Source: UBA660 sp046704245
GTDB taxonomy: Bacteria > Bacillota_I > Bacilli_A > RF39 > UBA660
Length of the DNA: 64,000 nucleotides
Reading direction: 5' to 3'
Assembly: GCA_046704245.1 (NCBI GenBank)
Contig: JBJKSD010000001.1
Span: 1-64,000 of the forward strand
Positions within the stretch are counted from its first letter, which is position 1, and each line of letters starts with the position of its first letter. Below the pieces are notes generated by a model. That model was not told the DNA's origin, searched no databases, and saw only the letters and a program-made list of their open reading frames with translations. This document shows, one piece after another, positions 7,297 to 16,513 of this stretch. The translations under genes were made by a program, and so were the position numbers.

Positions 7297-8028
7297 ATGT
7301 TTAAAGTAGAAAAAGTTTTAGATTTAAGTAATACTGAATTTGCAAAAGCATTTCAAGAATTAATTATAAAGTATTCTCATGAAAACATAGAACTTGACGA
7401 CAACAAAAGAATGTTTACAAAAATACCTATACCTATAAATGATAAGATTGTAAAATATAAGATGAGTATTTTAACAAAATATGTTAGAAGTGAAAAATAT
7501 TTAAATGAATGTATTGAAATGGTAAATAAGTATGTTCAAGACCAGTCAGAAAACCCATCACTACATTATATTGAAAATATATATGAAATCATAAAACTAC
7601 AAATTATATCTTCAAGAGAAGCGTGGGAGATTCTAAAATTATTAATAAATGAAAGGGTTAAAAATCATAAAGAATTAGCAAAATGGTGTAATGGGAAATA
7701 TAAAAATTCCAATAAAATTCTTAAAGGATTGAAAAAGTTTTATGATATTAGAGGTGATATTGAGCATCCTAGCAAGAATATTTCAACAACAATATTACAA
7801 AAGATAGGAGATAAAGTAATGTATCCTACTGCTACGTTTAATAATGAAACACATAATCTTTTTGACCTAGCGGTAGAATGTTTAAATATCACTTTTTTAG
7901 CCCAAAGAATGTTTATTGAACTTGGTTTTTATTATAGTAAATATGTATTTGCAATTTCAGAAGGCGGCTCTATTTTTATTAATCAAAATTTCGATTCCAA
8001 GAGTGATATGAATCATAATGATAGCTAA
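7297..8028 (+). CDS. Candidate HEPN-domain protein, unrecognised family
   Basis: A 243-residue, probably all-helical protein. Residues 152-157 read RGDIEH, the Rx4H arrangement of HEPN ribonucleases, in the context FYDIRGDIEHPSKN. The polar residue right after Arg is Gly here rather than the common Asn. HEPN domains are frequent in toxin-antitoxin and phage-defence proteins. The gene lies beside a toxin-antitoxin pair with a similar palindrome upstream. ATG is preceded by AGGTG (7287-7291). No close family is recognised, and the nuclease function is inference. Confidence 0.55.
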   Translation: MFKVEKVLDLSNTEFAKAFQELIIKYSHENIELDDNKRMFTKIPIPINDKIVKYKMSILTKYVRSEKYLNECIEMVNKYVQDQSENPSLHYIENIYEIIKLQIISSREAWEILKLLINERVKNHKELAKWCNGKYKNSNKILKGLKKFYDIRGDIEHPSKNISTTILQKIGDKVMYPTATFNNETHNLFDLAVECLNITFLAQRMFIELGFYYSKYVFAISEGGSIFINQNFDSKSDMNHNDS

Positions 8029-8104
8029 TAAATGGTGTTTTTATATTTTTTTATTCTGATACATTAAGTAAAAATTATATTTTTCATTTGAAATATGGTT
8101 TTGC

Positions 8105-8237
8105 ATCTTGCGAAACCAAAAACAAGTAAAAACAATAGATAATATTTAATAATAAACGCCTATAGAATAAAGTAAAAATAAATATTAGATAAAGAAAAAA
8201 CTTCCCCTGAATTGAGTTCTTATAAGAGAACTCTATT
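8105..8237 (+). repeat. C-rich/terminator repeat, copy 3
   Basis: Core TCCCCTGAATTGAGTTCT at about 8203-8220 with a GAGTTCT/AGAACTC stem and a T-run. The upstream AT-rich ~95 bases match copy 2. It ends about 50 bases before the next gene and marks the right edge of the accessory stretch. Confidence 0.75.
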
Positions 8238-8286
8238 TTTTTGTTTAAAAAATAAAATATGGTAAACATTAATAACGAGGTGCTTT

Positions 8287-8859
8287 ATGACTAATAGATA
8301 TCGTATATTACCATTACTTATTATCCTTATTATTGGTGTTAGTATTAATATCTTTTATGTAAAAAAAGATGTTGTTATTGATGATACTGTATCTAAAATA
8401 ATAAGTGATAAAGTATTTAATTATTTAGATCGAGAGCTATTCTTTTTAGATAGACCTAGTGATTTTAATGATTTTTATCTATTATTTGATGATTATAAAT
8501 TAAGTACTAAAAATTTTATTAATGTTTTTCAACATTTTAGAGATGATCAATTAATAGTTAAAAGAATATATCCATATATTAATCCTATGTATGAAAATTA
8601 TTTAAATGATTATATAGGAGAGATAATATTTATAAATGAAGATTTAAAATCAGGGTTAAATAGTAAGCTTGAAAAATATATAAGTATTTTAGATAATTAT
8701 GGTTTAGATGATGAGATAAACAAGGTTAATGTTTTTGGTGTTAATATTAGAGTAGTATTAATTAATACTTCTAATAAGAGTATGTATAATTTTTTAATTA
8801 ATAATCCTAATATTAAGTTTAGTATGATGTTAGATGGACCTTTTTATAAAATAAAATAA
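8287..8859 (+). CDS. Membrane-anchored protein of unknown function
   Basis: A 190-residue protein with one N-terminal hydrophobic helix (residues 7-25) and no lipobox Cys, so it is probably a signal anchor. The exported part is acidic and rich in Tyr, Asp and Asn. No motif is recognised. CGAGGTG precedes the ATG. Its terminator is shared with the convergent radical SAM gene. Its base composition looks like the core genes rather than the island. Confidence 0.65.
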   Translation: MTNRYRILPLLIILIIGVSINIFYVKKDVVIDDTVSKIISDKVFNYLDRELFFLDRPSDFNDFYLLFDDYKLSTKNFINVFQHFRDDQLIVKRIYPYINPMYENYLNDYIGEIIFINEDLKSGLNSKLEKYISILDNYGLDDEINKVNVFGVNIRVVLINTSNKSMYNFLINNPNIKFSMMLDGPFYKIK

Positions 8860-8878
8860 CTACTTAGTAGTTATTTTT
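8855..8878. terminator. Bidirectional terminator
   Basis: AATAACTAC-TTA-GTAGTTATT (8855-8875), with T-rich sequence to the right and A-rich sequence to the left. It separates the convergent genes at 8287 and 8864. Confidence 0.7.
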
Positions 8879-9796
8879 TATTCCTTGATAGCTATTTCTT
8901 CTTACCAATTCTTTATCTATTTCATTTAATACTCCAAATTTTTTTATTAACCATTGTGGTTCTATTAAATCATCTGGTTTAGGATCACCAGTAAGACGAT
9001 GAATTACTATTTCTTTAGGTAATAATTCTAATTGATTACATACAATATCGACATATTCTTCTTTGGTTAATACATGAAATGGTTCTTTTTTATATAAGGT
9101 TGCTAATTTAGTATCTTTTAGAATATGTAACATATGAATTTTAATCCCTTGAATATCTAATCTAGCTAAATATTTTATTGTTTCTAGCATCATATCTTTC
9201 GTTTCATAAGGTAGACCATTAATAATATGAACTACTACATGAATATTTCTTTTACGTAGTTTATTAACCATATCAGTAAAACATTCTAAAGTATGGCATC
9301 TATTTATTAATTTAGCAGTACTATCATGAATAGTCTGTAACCCTAATTCTACTATTAAAAAAGTTCTTTTATTTAATTCTTCTAGATAATCTAATACTTC
9401 TTCACTAATAGTATCTGGTCTAGTAGCAATAGCTAAACCAATAACATTATCTAATTTTAATATGGGCTCATATTTTTGTTTTAATATGTCAATACTAGCA
9501 TAAGTATTGCTATTAGCTTGAAAATATCCAATATATTTACTATTAGGCCACTTCTTATTTATTACATCTCTAACTTTATTAAATTGGGTTATTAGGTCAT
9601 CATTTATATCTCCAGCATATTCTCCACCATGTAATTTAGAACAATAGATACATCCTCCTATACCTTTAGTACCATCAATATTAGGACAACTAAAACCAGC
9701 ATTTAAACTTACTTTAAATACCTTAGATTGAAATTTATTTTGTAAGTAATAGTTAAATGTATGATAGCGTTTATTATCGTTAGAATAAGTAAATAT
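8864..9796 (-). CDS. TIGR01212-type radical SAM protein, start codon unclear
   Basis: Radical SAM protein of the YhcC/TIGR01212 type. The frame is open from 9817 down to 8864. It encodes KVFKVSLNAGFSCPN, then a GGCIYC motif supplying the Fe-S cysteines, and later LIVELGLQTIHD, HVVVHIINGLP and GIKIHMLHILK, all characteristic of the family. The first ATG, GTG or TTG in frame is at 9271, far inside the conserved domain. Family length (~310 aa) points to a start near 9796, where an ATA codon begins MFTYSNDNKRY-like sequence. An AAGGA ribosome site at 9815-9819 lies about 18 bases upstream of it. Possible explanations are ATA initiation, a one-base error, or a mutated start. Confidence 0.75.
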   Translation of the reverse strand: MFTYSNDNKRYHTFNYYLQNKFQSKVFKVSLNAGFSCPNIDGTKGIGGCIYCSKLHGGEYAGDINDDLITQFNKVRDVINKKWPNSKYIGYFQANSNTYASIDILKQKYEPILKLDNVIGLAIATRPDTISEEVLDYLEELNKRTFLIVELGLQTIHDSTAKLINRCHTLECFTDMVNKLRKRNIHVVVHIINGLPYETKDMMLETIKYLARLDIQGIKIHMLHILKDTKLATLYKKEPFHVLTKEEYVDIVCNQLELLPKEIVIHRLTGDPKPDDLIEPQWLIKKFGVLNEIDKELVRRNSYQGIKNNY

Positions 9797-9852
9797 ATTA
9801 TTCGTATTAACACATCCTTATATTGAGTATAGCATAGACCAAGGAGCTTAAG

Positions 9853-10980
9853 ATGAAATTATTTAATACTAATGAAAAAAAATATAATCTATTTATTATT
9901 TTATCTTCTTTTGCATATGGTATGGCTGAAATATATGTACCTATTGTTTTATATAATAAAGATTATAGTTTAAAATATATCTTTATCTATTTTGCATTAA
10001 AATATGCTATCACTCTTGTTAATTTTACTTTTGTATTTAAATTAGGGCGGCTGATTAAATTTAGATGGATATTAGTTATTAGTGCTCTAACATTGGGTTT
10101 AAATTTTTATTTGTTATCGATTATTGATGGTTCATTATGGTTATTATTAATAACAGCTATTGTAGCTGCTATCTTTACCCAAACTTATTGGGTTAGCCGT
10201 CATTATTATGCTATTGAAGTATTAGCTAAACAAAGGATGGCTCATGAAGTAGGTAATATTATTATTTTTTCCCAAATAGCTATTATTCCTAGTGCCTTTT
10301 TAGGAGCTTTAGCGATTGAAAAATTTGGTTTAATAGGTTTAACCATTATTATTAGTGCTATTGTTTTAATTAGTTTAATACCAATCTTTTTTATTAATGA
10401 AAAAAAGGAATATCGTTCATTAAGTATTTTAGAAACTTTTAAATTGATACCTAAGAGTAGTATAGGAGTTATTATCTTAGATCAATTTCGTCTAGCTATT
10501 GTTACCCTTTTCCCCCTTTATATCTTTTGGTATATTGCTAATACTTATCGTTATATAGGTGAATTAAATATGGCTATTGGAATAGCATCTTCGTTATTTA
10601 TCTATTTTTTTAGTCATCGAATGAGTGCTACTAAAAATGATTACTTACATCTATCAGTTTTCTTATTAGGGATCGTCTTCTTAATTAAATTAAATACTAT
10701 TAGCGCTAAAATGATGATGGTAGTAGCTATTCTTGAAGGATTATTTTCGAGAATGCAACTAACATCTTTTACTAAAAATTTATATGTGTTAGGTAAAAAC
10801 TATGATGCATCATCTTATTTAATGGTCTATGAGATAGTTACTAATATAGCTAGTACTTTAATTTATATTGTGGGTTTATTATTCTTCTCATCTAATTTAA
10901 AGACTTTTTTATATCTGATTATCTTTCTTTTTATGTTAACTATTTTTGTTAATTTTAAAGATCAGAAGGAGGATTTATAA
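9853..10980 (+). CDS. MFS-like membrane transporter
   Basis: An integral membrane protein of 375 residues with about 11-12 hydrophobic segments spread evenly, as in MFS carriers. A short polar loop (residues ~190-205) lies between the two halves. No substrate motif is recognised. The start ATG has AGGAG upstream. It lies 80 bases before the GH31 gene, so sugar or glycoside uptake is possible but not shown. Confidence 0.7.
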   Translation: MKLFNTNEKKYNLFIILSSFAYGMAEIYVPIVLYNKDYSLKYIFIYFALKYAITLVNFTFVFKLGRLIKFRWILVISALTLGLNFYLLSIIDGSLWLLLITAIVAAIFTQTYWVSRHYYAIEVLAKQRMAHEVGNIIIFSQIAIIPSAFLGALAIEKFGLIGLTIIISAIVLISLIPIFFINEKKEYRSLSILETFKLIPKSSIGVIILDQFRLAIVTLFPLYIFWYIANTYRYIGELNMAIGIASSLFIYFFSHRMSATKNDYLHLSVFLLGIVFLIKLNTISAKMMMVVAILEGLFSRMQLTSFTKNLYVLGKNYDASSYLMVYEIVTNIASTLIYIVGLLFFSSNLKTFLYLIIFLFMLTIFVNFKDQKEDL

Positions 10981-11060
10981 TATTAGAAAGAAATATGATA
11001 AATAATTGTTAATCATTATTTTTTATGTTATGATATATAAAGAATAATAGGGGTGATATT

Positions 11061-13481
11061 ATGTACAACTTAGGTCAACAATTCTTAGGTGATTATAATA
11101 ATGCTAAGAGTAAACCTAAAGCTATATTTCAAGGTAAGAAATATCGTATTACTATCTTATCAGATAGACTTATTCGCCTTGAATATAACCCTAAAGGGAT
11201 ATTTGAAGATAGACCTACCCAGTTAGCGTTGTTTAGAAATTTTGATGTCCCTAATATGAATGTACGTCAAGATGATCATTTCTTAGAAATCACCACTAGT
11301 TATTTTAAGTTAGAATATACTAAAGAAAAGCCCTACGATAGTGGGGCTGTATTTGCTGGTAATAACCTTCGTATATCATTATTAAATACTGATCGTATAT
11401 GGTATTACCGCCATCCTGAAATAAGAAATTATTTAGGTTCTCTTATATCATTAGATAATGTTGATAAAAAAGCCGAATTTAAAAAAGGCTTATATTCATC
11501 TGATGGTTTTGCTTCTATCGATGATTCTGATAATTATATTATTGGACAAGATGGAGTATTAATACCAAGAGAAAATGATAAGATTACTGATGTCTATGTT
11601 TTTATGTATCGTCGTGATTTTGGTTTATGTTTGATGGATTATTTTACTTTAACTGGTAAACCACCATTAATACCTAGATATGCTTTAGGTAACTGGTGGA
11701 GTAGAGATGTTAAATATAGCGATGAAGATATTAAGATGTTAGTTGATACTTTTGCTCATAATAATTTACCTATTTCCGTTATCTTATTAGATAAGGATTG
11801 GCATATTAGAAATAGTGGTGAGTATAAAGATTTAGTAACGGGTTTTACATGGAATAAACAATTATTTCCGACTCCTTATGAAACCATTAATTATCTACAT
11901 AGTAAAAAGATTAGAGTAGGTTTAAATATTAATCCTAAAGAAGGTATTTTCCCTCATGAAGATATGTTTTCTAAAGCTACTAGTTATTTAGAACATCAAG
12001 AAGGAAAACCTATTCCTTTTACCCCATTAAATCCTAAATTTTTAGATGTCTATTTAAAATTAATGATTCATCCTTTAGAGATGTTAGGTGTCGATTTATT
12101 CTGGATCGATTATGATGATATTAAAAAATCATTATTACCATTATGGATCTTAAACCATTATCATTTCTGGGATATGGAAAGAACTGAAAATAAAAGAGGT
12201 ATTATTTTATCTAGAAATGCTACTATAGCAGCTCATCGTTATCCTATTTTATATTCTGGTAATACTTTAGTAAGTTGGGATATCTTAAAATTATTACCTT
12301 ATATTAATGCTAGTGCTGCTAATATAGGGGTATCATGGTGGAGTCACGATATCGGTGGTTTTCATGGCGGTATTGAAGATAGTGAACTATATATGCGTTA
12401 TGTTCAATTAGGAGTTTTTAGTCCTATTATGCGTTTTCATGGTGCTAGAGGTAAATATTATAAAAGAGAACCTTGGTTATGGGATATGAAAACTTTAGAA
12501 GTAGTTAAGAATTATATGAACTTAAGACATCGTTTAATTCCTTATCTATATGCTGAAGCATATCAATATTACCGAGTTGGTACTCCTTTAATTCAACCAT
12601 TATATTATAAATATCCAAAAGTATATGATGATCCATTTTATAAAAATGAATATTATTTAGGAACAGAACTATTAATAGCTCCTATTATCGATAAGAAAGA
12701 TTTAGTTATGGATAGAGTTGTTCATCGTTTCTTCTTACCAGATGGTATTTGGTATGATTTTAAGACGGGTAAGAAATATCCAGGTAATAAACGTTATGTA
12801 TCATTCTATAAAGATGAAGATTATCCAGTCTTTGCTAAAGGTGGATCGATTATTCCTTTAGCTATTAATGCTAGTGATAATGATGTATCAGTACCCAAAG
12901 ATTTAGAATTAAATATATTTCCTGGTCGATCAAATTTATATAAATTATATGAAGATGATGGTATTAGTACCCTATATAAACAAGGATATTATTTAATTAC
13001 ATCAATTGATTATAATTATCGCGAAAGTAATTATACGTTAATTATTAGAGCTATTGAAGGTAAGAGTGGTATTATTCCTGAAAAAAGAAATTATCGGATT
13101 AAATTTAGAAATACTAAACAAGCTGATGAAGTAATAGTTTACTTTAATGATGATAAGATTAACGCTAAATCATATGTCGATGGCCCTAATTTTGTTATTG
13201 AAGTAAATGATGTACCTACTATTGGACAATTAACTATTAATTGTAAGGGTAAAGATATTGAAATTCATACCTTAAGATATATTAATGAAGAAATAGATAG
13301 TATTATCTCTGATTTATTAATTGAAACATCATTAAAAGAAGATATAGCTAGTATTTTATTTAGAGAAGACTATACTATTAAAAAGAAAAGAATCGAAATA
13401 CGCAAATTAAGACGTAAAGGATTAAAACCTCTTTTCATTAAATTATTCTTGAAATTACTTGAATATATCGAGCAAATTTAA
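11061..13481 (+). CDS. GH31 family glycoside hydrolase
   Basis: Alpha-glucosidase-type enzyme of family GH31, 806 residues, no signal peptide. It has an N-terminal beta-sandwich (to ~200), then a TIM barrel: FWID with the nucleophile Asp350, WWSHDIGGF, RFHGARG, and EPWLWD. C-terminal beta domains follow (GGSIIPL, YEDDG). The residue expected to be the acid/base Asp in the usual SGD motif is Asn401 here (YSGNTLVSW). The enzyme may therefore be impaired or work by a modified mechanism. The last ~70 residues form a basic helical tail (KKKRIEIRKLRRKGLK) that is not part of the family core. Confidence 0.9.
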   Translation: MYNLGQQFLGDYNNAKSKPKAIFQGKKYRITILSDRLIRLEYNPKGIFEDRPTQLALFRNFDVPNMNVRQDDHFLEITTSYFKLEYTKEKPYDSGAVFAGNNLRISLLNTDRIWYYRHPEIRNYLGSLISLDNVDKKAEFKKGLYSSDGFASIDDSDNYIIGQDGVLIPRENDKITDVYVFMYRRDFGLCLMDYFTLTGKPPLIPRYALGNWWSRDVKYSDEDIKMLVDTFAHNNLPISVILLDKDWHIRNSGEYKDLVTGFTWNKQLFPTPYETINYLHSKKIRVGLNINPKEGIFPHEDMFSKATSYLEHQEGKPIPFTPLNPKFLDVYLKLMIHPLEMLGVDLFWIDYDDIKKSLLPLWILNHYHFWDMERTENKRGIILSRNATIAAHRYPILYSGNTLVSWDILKLLPYINASAANIGVSWWSHDIGGFHGGIEDSELYMRYVQLGVFSPIMRFHGARGKYYKREPWLWDMKTLEVVKNYMNLRHRLIPYLYAEAYQYYRVGTPLIQPLYYKYPKVYDDPFYKNEYYLGTELLIAPIIDKKDLVMDRVVHRFFLPDGIWYDFKTGKKYPGNKRYVSFYKDEDYPVFAKGGSIIPLAINASDNDVSVPKDLELNIFPGRSNLYKLYEDDGISTLYKQGYYLITSIDYNYRESNYTLIIRAIEGKSGIIPEKRNYRIKFRNTKQADEVIVYFNDDKINAKSYVDGPNFVIEVNDVPTIGQLTINCKGKDIEIHTLRYINEEIDSIISDLLIETSLKEDIASILFREDYTIKKKRIEIRKLRRKGLKPLFIKLFLKLLEYIEQI

Positions 13482-13509
13482 TATACTATTGATATATTAA
13501 ATATAAATA

Positions 13510-13730
13510 CTGCGAGAAAGAGAAGTAACAAAAATTATTAATCATAGCGATTTAGTGATTGGTGGAAACTAAAATTAATATTTTGTGAACTAGCTTTGGA
13601 GTATTATATATGAACTAAAGTAGTATATGACGAGGGTATCGCGTTAAGATAATAAGAGCATAATAGCCATTATTATGAATTAAGGTGGTACCGCGTATTA
13701 ACGTCCTTTAGTTTAGGACGTTTTTCTTTT
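13510..13730 (+). promoter_or_regulatory. T-box riboswitch, leucine specifier, for leuS
   Basis: Transcription antitermination leader that senses uncharged tRNA-Leu. The T-box AAGGTGGTACCGCG is at 13682-13695, followed by the terminator AACGTCCT/AGGACGTT (13700-13722). The stem-I specifier region reads GAA-CTA-GCTTTGGAG, with CTA (Leu) at 13590-13592. The first gene downstream is a small membrane protein, then leuS. Confidence 0.93.
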
Positions 13731-13746
13731 AATAAGAGGTGTTAAT

Positions 13747-14100
13747 ATGGGATTTATCATTAACTTTATAGCCGTATTTATAATAATATATTTAGGATAT
13801 TATTTCTTTATTGTTAGACATATTAAAGAATATAATATTAGAACTTGTCCTAAAGAAATATTATATATTATTAAAATATATAAATTAGATATAAATAAAA
13901 TTAATTTTAAAAAGTTTTTGCGTTTAGTAACCATAACTAATTCATTAATTATGGCCCTAACAGTTACTGTTGTAACAGTCATTGATAATTTATATTTAAA
14001 ATTAATATTAGGTTTTTTCTTATTAATGCCATTAATTATTTTTGGTTATAGTTTAATAGGACGATATTACCGAAGAAAAGGAATGATTAACAATGTATAA
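13747..14100 (+). CDS. Small membrane protein between T-box and leuS
   Basis: A 117-residue protein of unknown function. One hydrophobic segment is at residues 3-25 and two are close together near 62-105, so about three membrane spans. It sits directly behind the leucine T-box, overlaps the start of leuS by 8 bases, and so shares leucine-starvation control. AGAGGTG precedes the ATG. No domain is recognised. Confidence 0.65.
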   Translation: MGFIINFIAVFIIIYLGYYFFIVRHIKEYNIRTCPKEILYIIKIYKLDINKINFKKFLRLVTITNSLIMALTVTVVTVIDNLYLKLILGFFLLMPLIIFGYSLIGRYYRRKGMINNV

Positions 14101-16495
14101 TTTTAAAGAGATAGAACAAAAATGGCAACAACATTGGTTAGATAATAATTGTTTTAAAGCTATAACTGGGATCGATAAACCTAAATATTATGTGTTGATA
14201 GAATTCCCATATCCATCAGGTCAAGGTCTCCATATTGGGCATCCTAGAAGTTATACAGCTTTAGATTCTTTAGCTCGAAAAAGACGATTAGAAGGCTATA
14301 ATGTTTTATTCCCAATGGGGTGGGATGCTTTTGGATTGCCAGCTGAGAATTATGCTATTCAACATAAAATTCATCCTAGAAAAGCAGTTGTCGAAAATAT
14401 TAAAGTATTTAAAGGCCAATTACAAAAATTAGGTCTATCTTTTGATTGGGATAGAGAACTAGCTACTACTGATCCAGAATATTATAAGTGGACCCAGTGG
14501 CAATTTATTAGATTCTTTAATCACGGTTTGGCGTATAAAGCTAAAGCTACTATTAATTGGTGTGATAAATGTAAGATTGGTCTTGCTAATGAAGAAGTAG
14601 AAGGTGGCAAATGTGAACGCTGTGGTAGTCAAGTAGTTAAAAAAGAAAAAGAACAATGGATGTTAAAGATAACTAGCTATGCTGAAAAATTATTAGCCGG
14701 ATTAGATGAAACTAATTATGTTGATCGTGTTAAATTAGGGCAAATAAATTGGATAGGTAAGAGTGAAGGGGCTGAAGTTACCTTTAGGATAAAAGATAGT
14801 AACGAAACCTTAACAGTCTTTACTACTAGACCAGATACTTTATATGGAGTAACTTTTATGGTTGTAGCTCCAGAACATAATATTATAAATATTTTAAAAG
14901 ATAAAATTACTAATATTGATGAAATAAATACTTATAAAAAAGAAGCAGCTAAAAAGAGTGAATTAGAAAGACTAGAATTAACTAAAGAAAAAACAGGGGT
15001 TAAATTAGAAGGTATTAAAGCTATCAATCCTATTAATAATGAAGAAATAGATGTTTGGGTAGCTGATTATGTTATGACTAATTATGGTACTGGTGCCATT
15101 ATGGGAGTACCTGGTCATGATCAAAGAGATTATGAATTTGCTAAGAAATATAATATTTTAATCATTGAAGTTATTAAAGGTGGAGATATTAACAAGGAAG
15201 CTTATATCGGTGATGGCGAGATGATTAATTCTGGTATTTTAAATGGTATAAATAATAAAAAAGAATCTATTATTAAAATGATCGATTATCTAGAGGAAAA
15301 AGGTTTAGGTAAAAGAGCTATCAATTATCACTTACAAGATTGGGTTTTCTCAAGACAAAGATTCTGGGGCGAACCAATTCCGATGATCTATTGTGAAGAG
15401 TGCGGATGGGTACCAGTTCCTGATAAAGATTTACCTATTACTTTACCTGATGTACCTAATTATGAACCAACTGATACTGGTGAAAGTCCATTAGCTAATA
15501 TTCCTGAATTTGTTAATACAACATGTCCTAAATGTGGTAAACCAGCTAAGAGAGAAACAGATACTATGCCAACATGGGCAGGATCTTCTTGGTATTGGTT
15601 AAGATATATGGATCCTCATAATAAAGATGAGTTTGCATCGAAAGAAGCATTAAATTATTGGGGTAAAGTAGATTGGTATAATGGTGGTATGGAACATACT
15701 ACTAGACACTTGTTATATGCTCGTTTCTGGCATCGTTTTCTCTATGATATTAATTTAGTACCTACTAAAGAACCATTTGAAAAAAGAACATCACATGGTA
15801 TGATTTTAGGTGAAAATAATGAAAAGATGAGTAAATCGAGAGGTAATGTTATTAATCCCGATGATATTGTCAATGAATATGGTGCTGATAGTTTAAGAAC
15901 ATATGAAATGTTTATTGGCGATTATGAAAAAGATGTAGCATGGAGTACTAATGGTTTAAAAGGATGTAGTCGTTTCCTTGATCGAGTATGGAAGATTCAA
16001 GAAAGATTAGTTGAGGGCGATAACTATACTCCAACCTTAGAAAGTTTAATCCATAAAGCAATTAAAAAGATTTCAAATGATATTGAAAATATGAAATATA
16101 ATACAGCTGTATCAGCAGCGATGATCTTATTAAATGCTTTTGAAGAACACGACCATATTACTAAAGCAGATCTAAGAACTTTTCTTATCATATTGAATCC
16201 AATAGCACCACATATTACTGAAGAAATAAATGATATAAATAAATTGGGTAAACCAATATATGCTTCACAGTGGCCAGTATATGATGAAGATAAGATAATT
16301 GAAGATCAATATGAAATGGTCATTCAAGTTAATGGTAAAGTGCGTTCTCGTTTAATAGTAGATCGTGGTTTAAGTAAAGATGAAATGACTAAATTAGCGT
16401 TAACTAACGATAGTATTCAAAAATATATTGAAGGATACAATATTATTAAAACAATTGTTGTACCCGATAAGTTAGTTAATATTGTTATCAAATAA
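14093..16495 (+). CDS. leuS: Leucine-tRNA ligase
   Basis: Class I synthetase that charges tRNA-Leu. HIGH motif LHIGH at residues 46-50, KMSKS motif EKMSKSRGN near 577. A CP1 editing domain lies between them (TRPDTLYG, GTGAIMGVPGHD). Two cysteine pairs resemble zinc sites (CDKC...CERC and CEEC...CPKC). The anticodon-binding C-terminus ends with the short LeuS domain (MVIQVNGKVRSR). 800 residues is typical of the bacterial form. A leucine T-box controls the transcript. Confidence 0.98.
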   Translation: MYNFKEIEQKWQQHWLDNNCFKAITGIDKPKYYVLIEFPYPSGQGLHIGHPRSYTALDSLARKRRLEGYNVLFPMGWDAFGLPAENYAIQHKIHPRKAVVENIKVFKGQLQKLGLSFDWDRELATTDPEYYKWTQWQFIRFFNHGLAYKAKATINWCDKCKIGLANEEVEGGKCERCGSQVVKKEKEQWMLKITSYAEKLLAGLDETNYVDRVKLGQINWIGKSEGAEVTFRIKDSNETLTVFTTRPDTLYGVTFMVVAPEHNIINILKDKITNIDEINTYKKEAAKKSELERLELTKEKTGVKLEGIKAINPINNEEIDVWVADYVMTNYGTGAIMGVPGHDQRDYEFAKKYNILIIEVIKGGDINKEAYIGDGEMINSGILNGINNKKESIIKMIDYLEEKGLGKRAINYHLQDWVFSRQRFWGEPIPMIYCEECGWVPVPDKDLPITLPDVPNYEPTDTGESPLANIPEFVNTTCPKCGKPAKRETDTMPTWAGSSWYWLRYMDPHNKDEFASKEALNYWGKVDWYNGGMEHTTRHLLYARFWHRFLYDINLVPTKEPFEKRTSHGMILGENNEKMSKSRGNVINPDDIVNEYGADSLRTYEMFIGDYEKDVAWSTNGLKGCSRFLDRVWKIQERLVEGDNYTPTLESLIHKAIKKISNDIENMKYNTAVSAAMILLNAFEEHDHITKADLRTFLIILNPIAPHITEEINDINKLGKPIYASQWPVYDEDKIIEDQYEMVIQVNGKVRSRLIVDRGLSKDEMTKLALTNDSIQKYIEGYNIIKTIVVPDKLVNIVIK

Positions 16496-16513
16496 AAAGC
16501 GGGGAGGGTTTAT

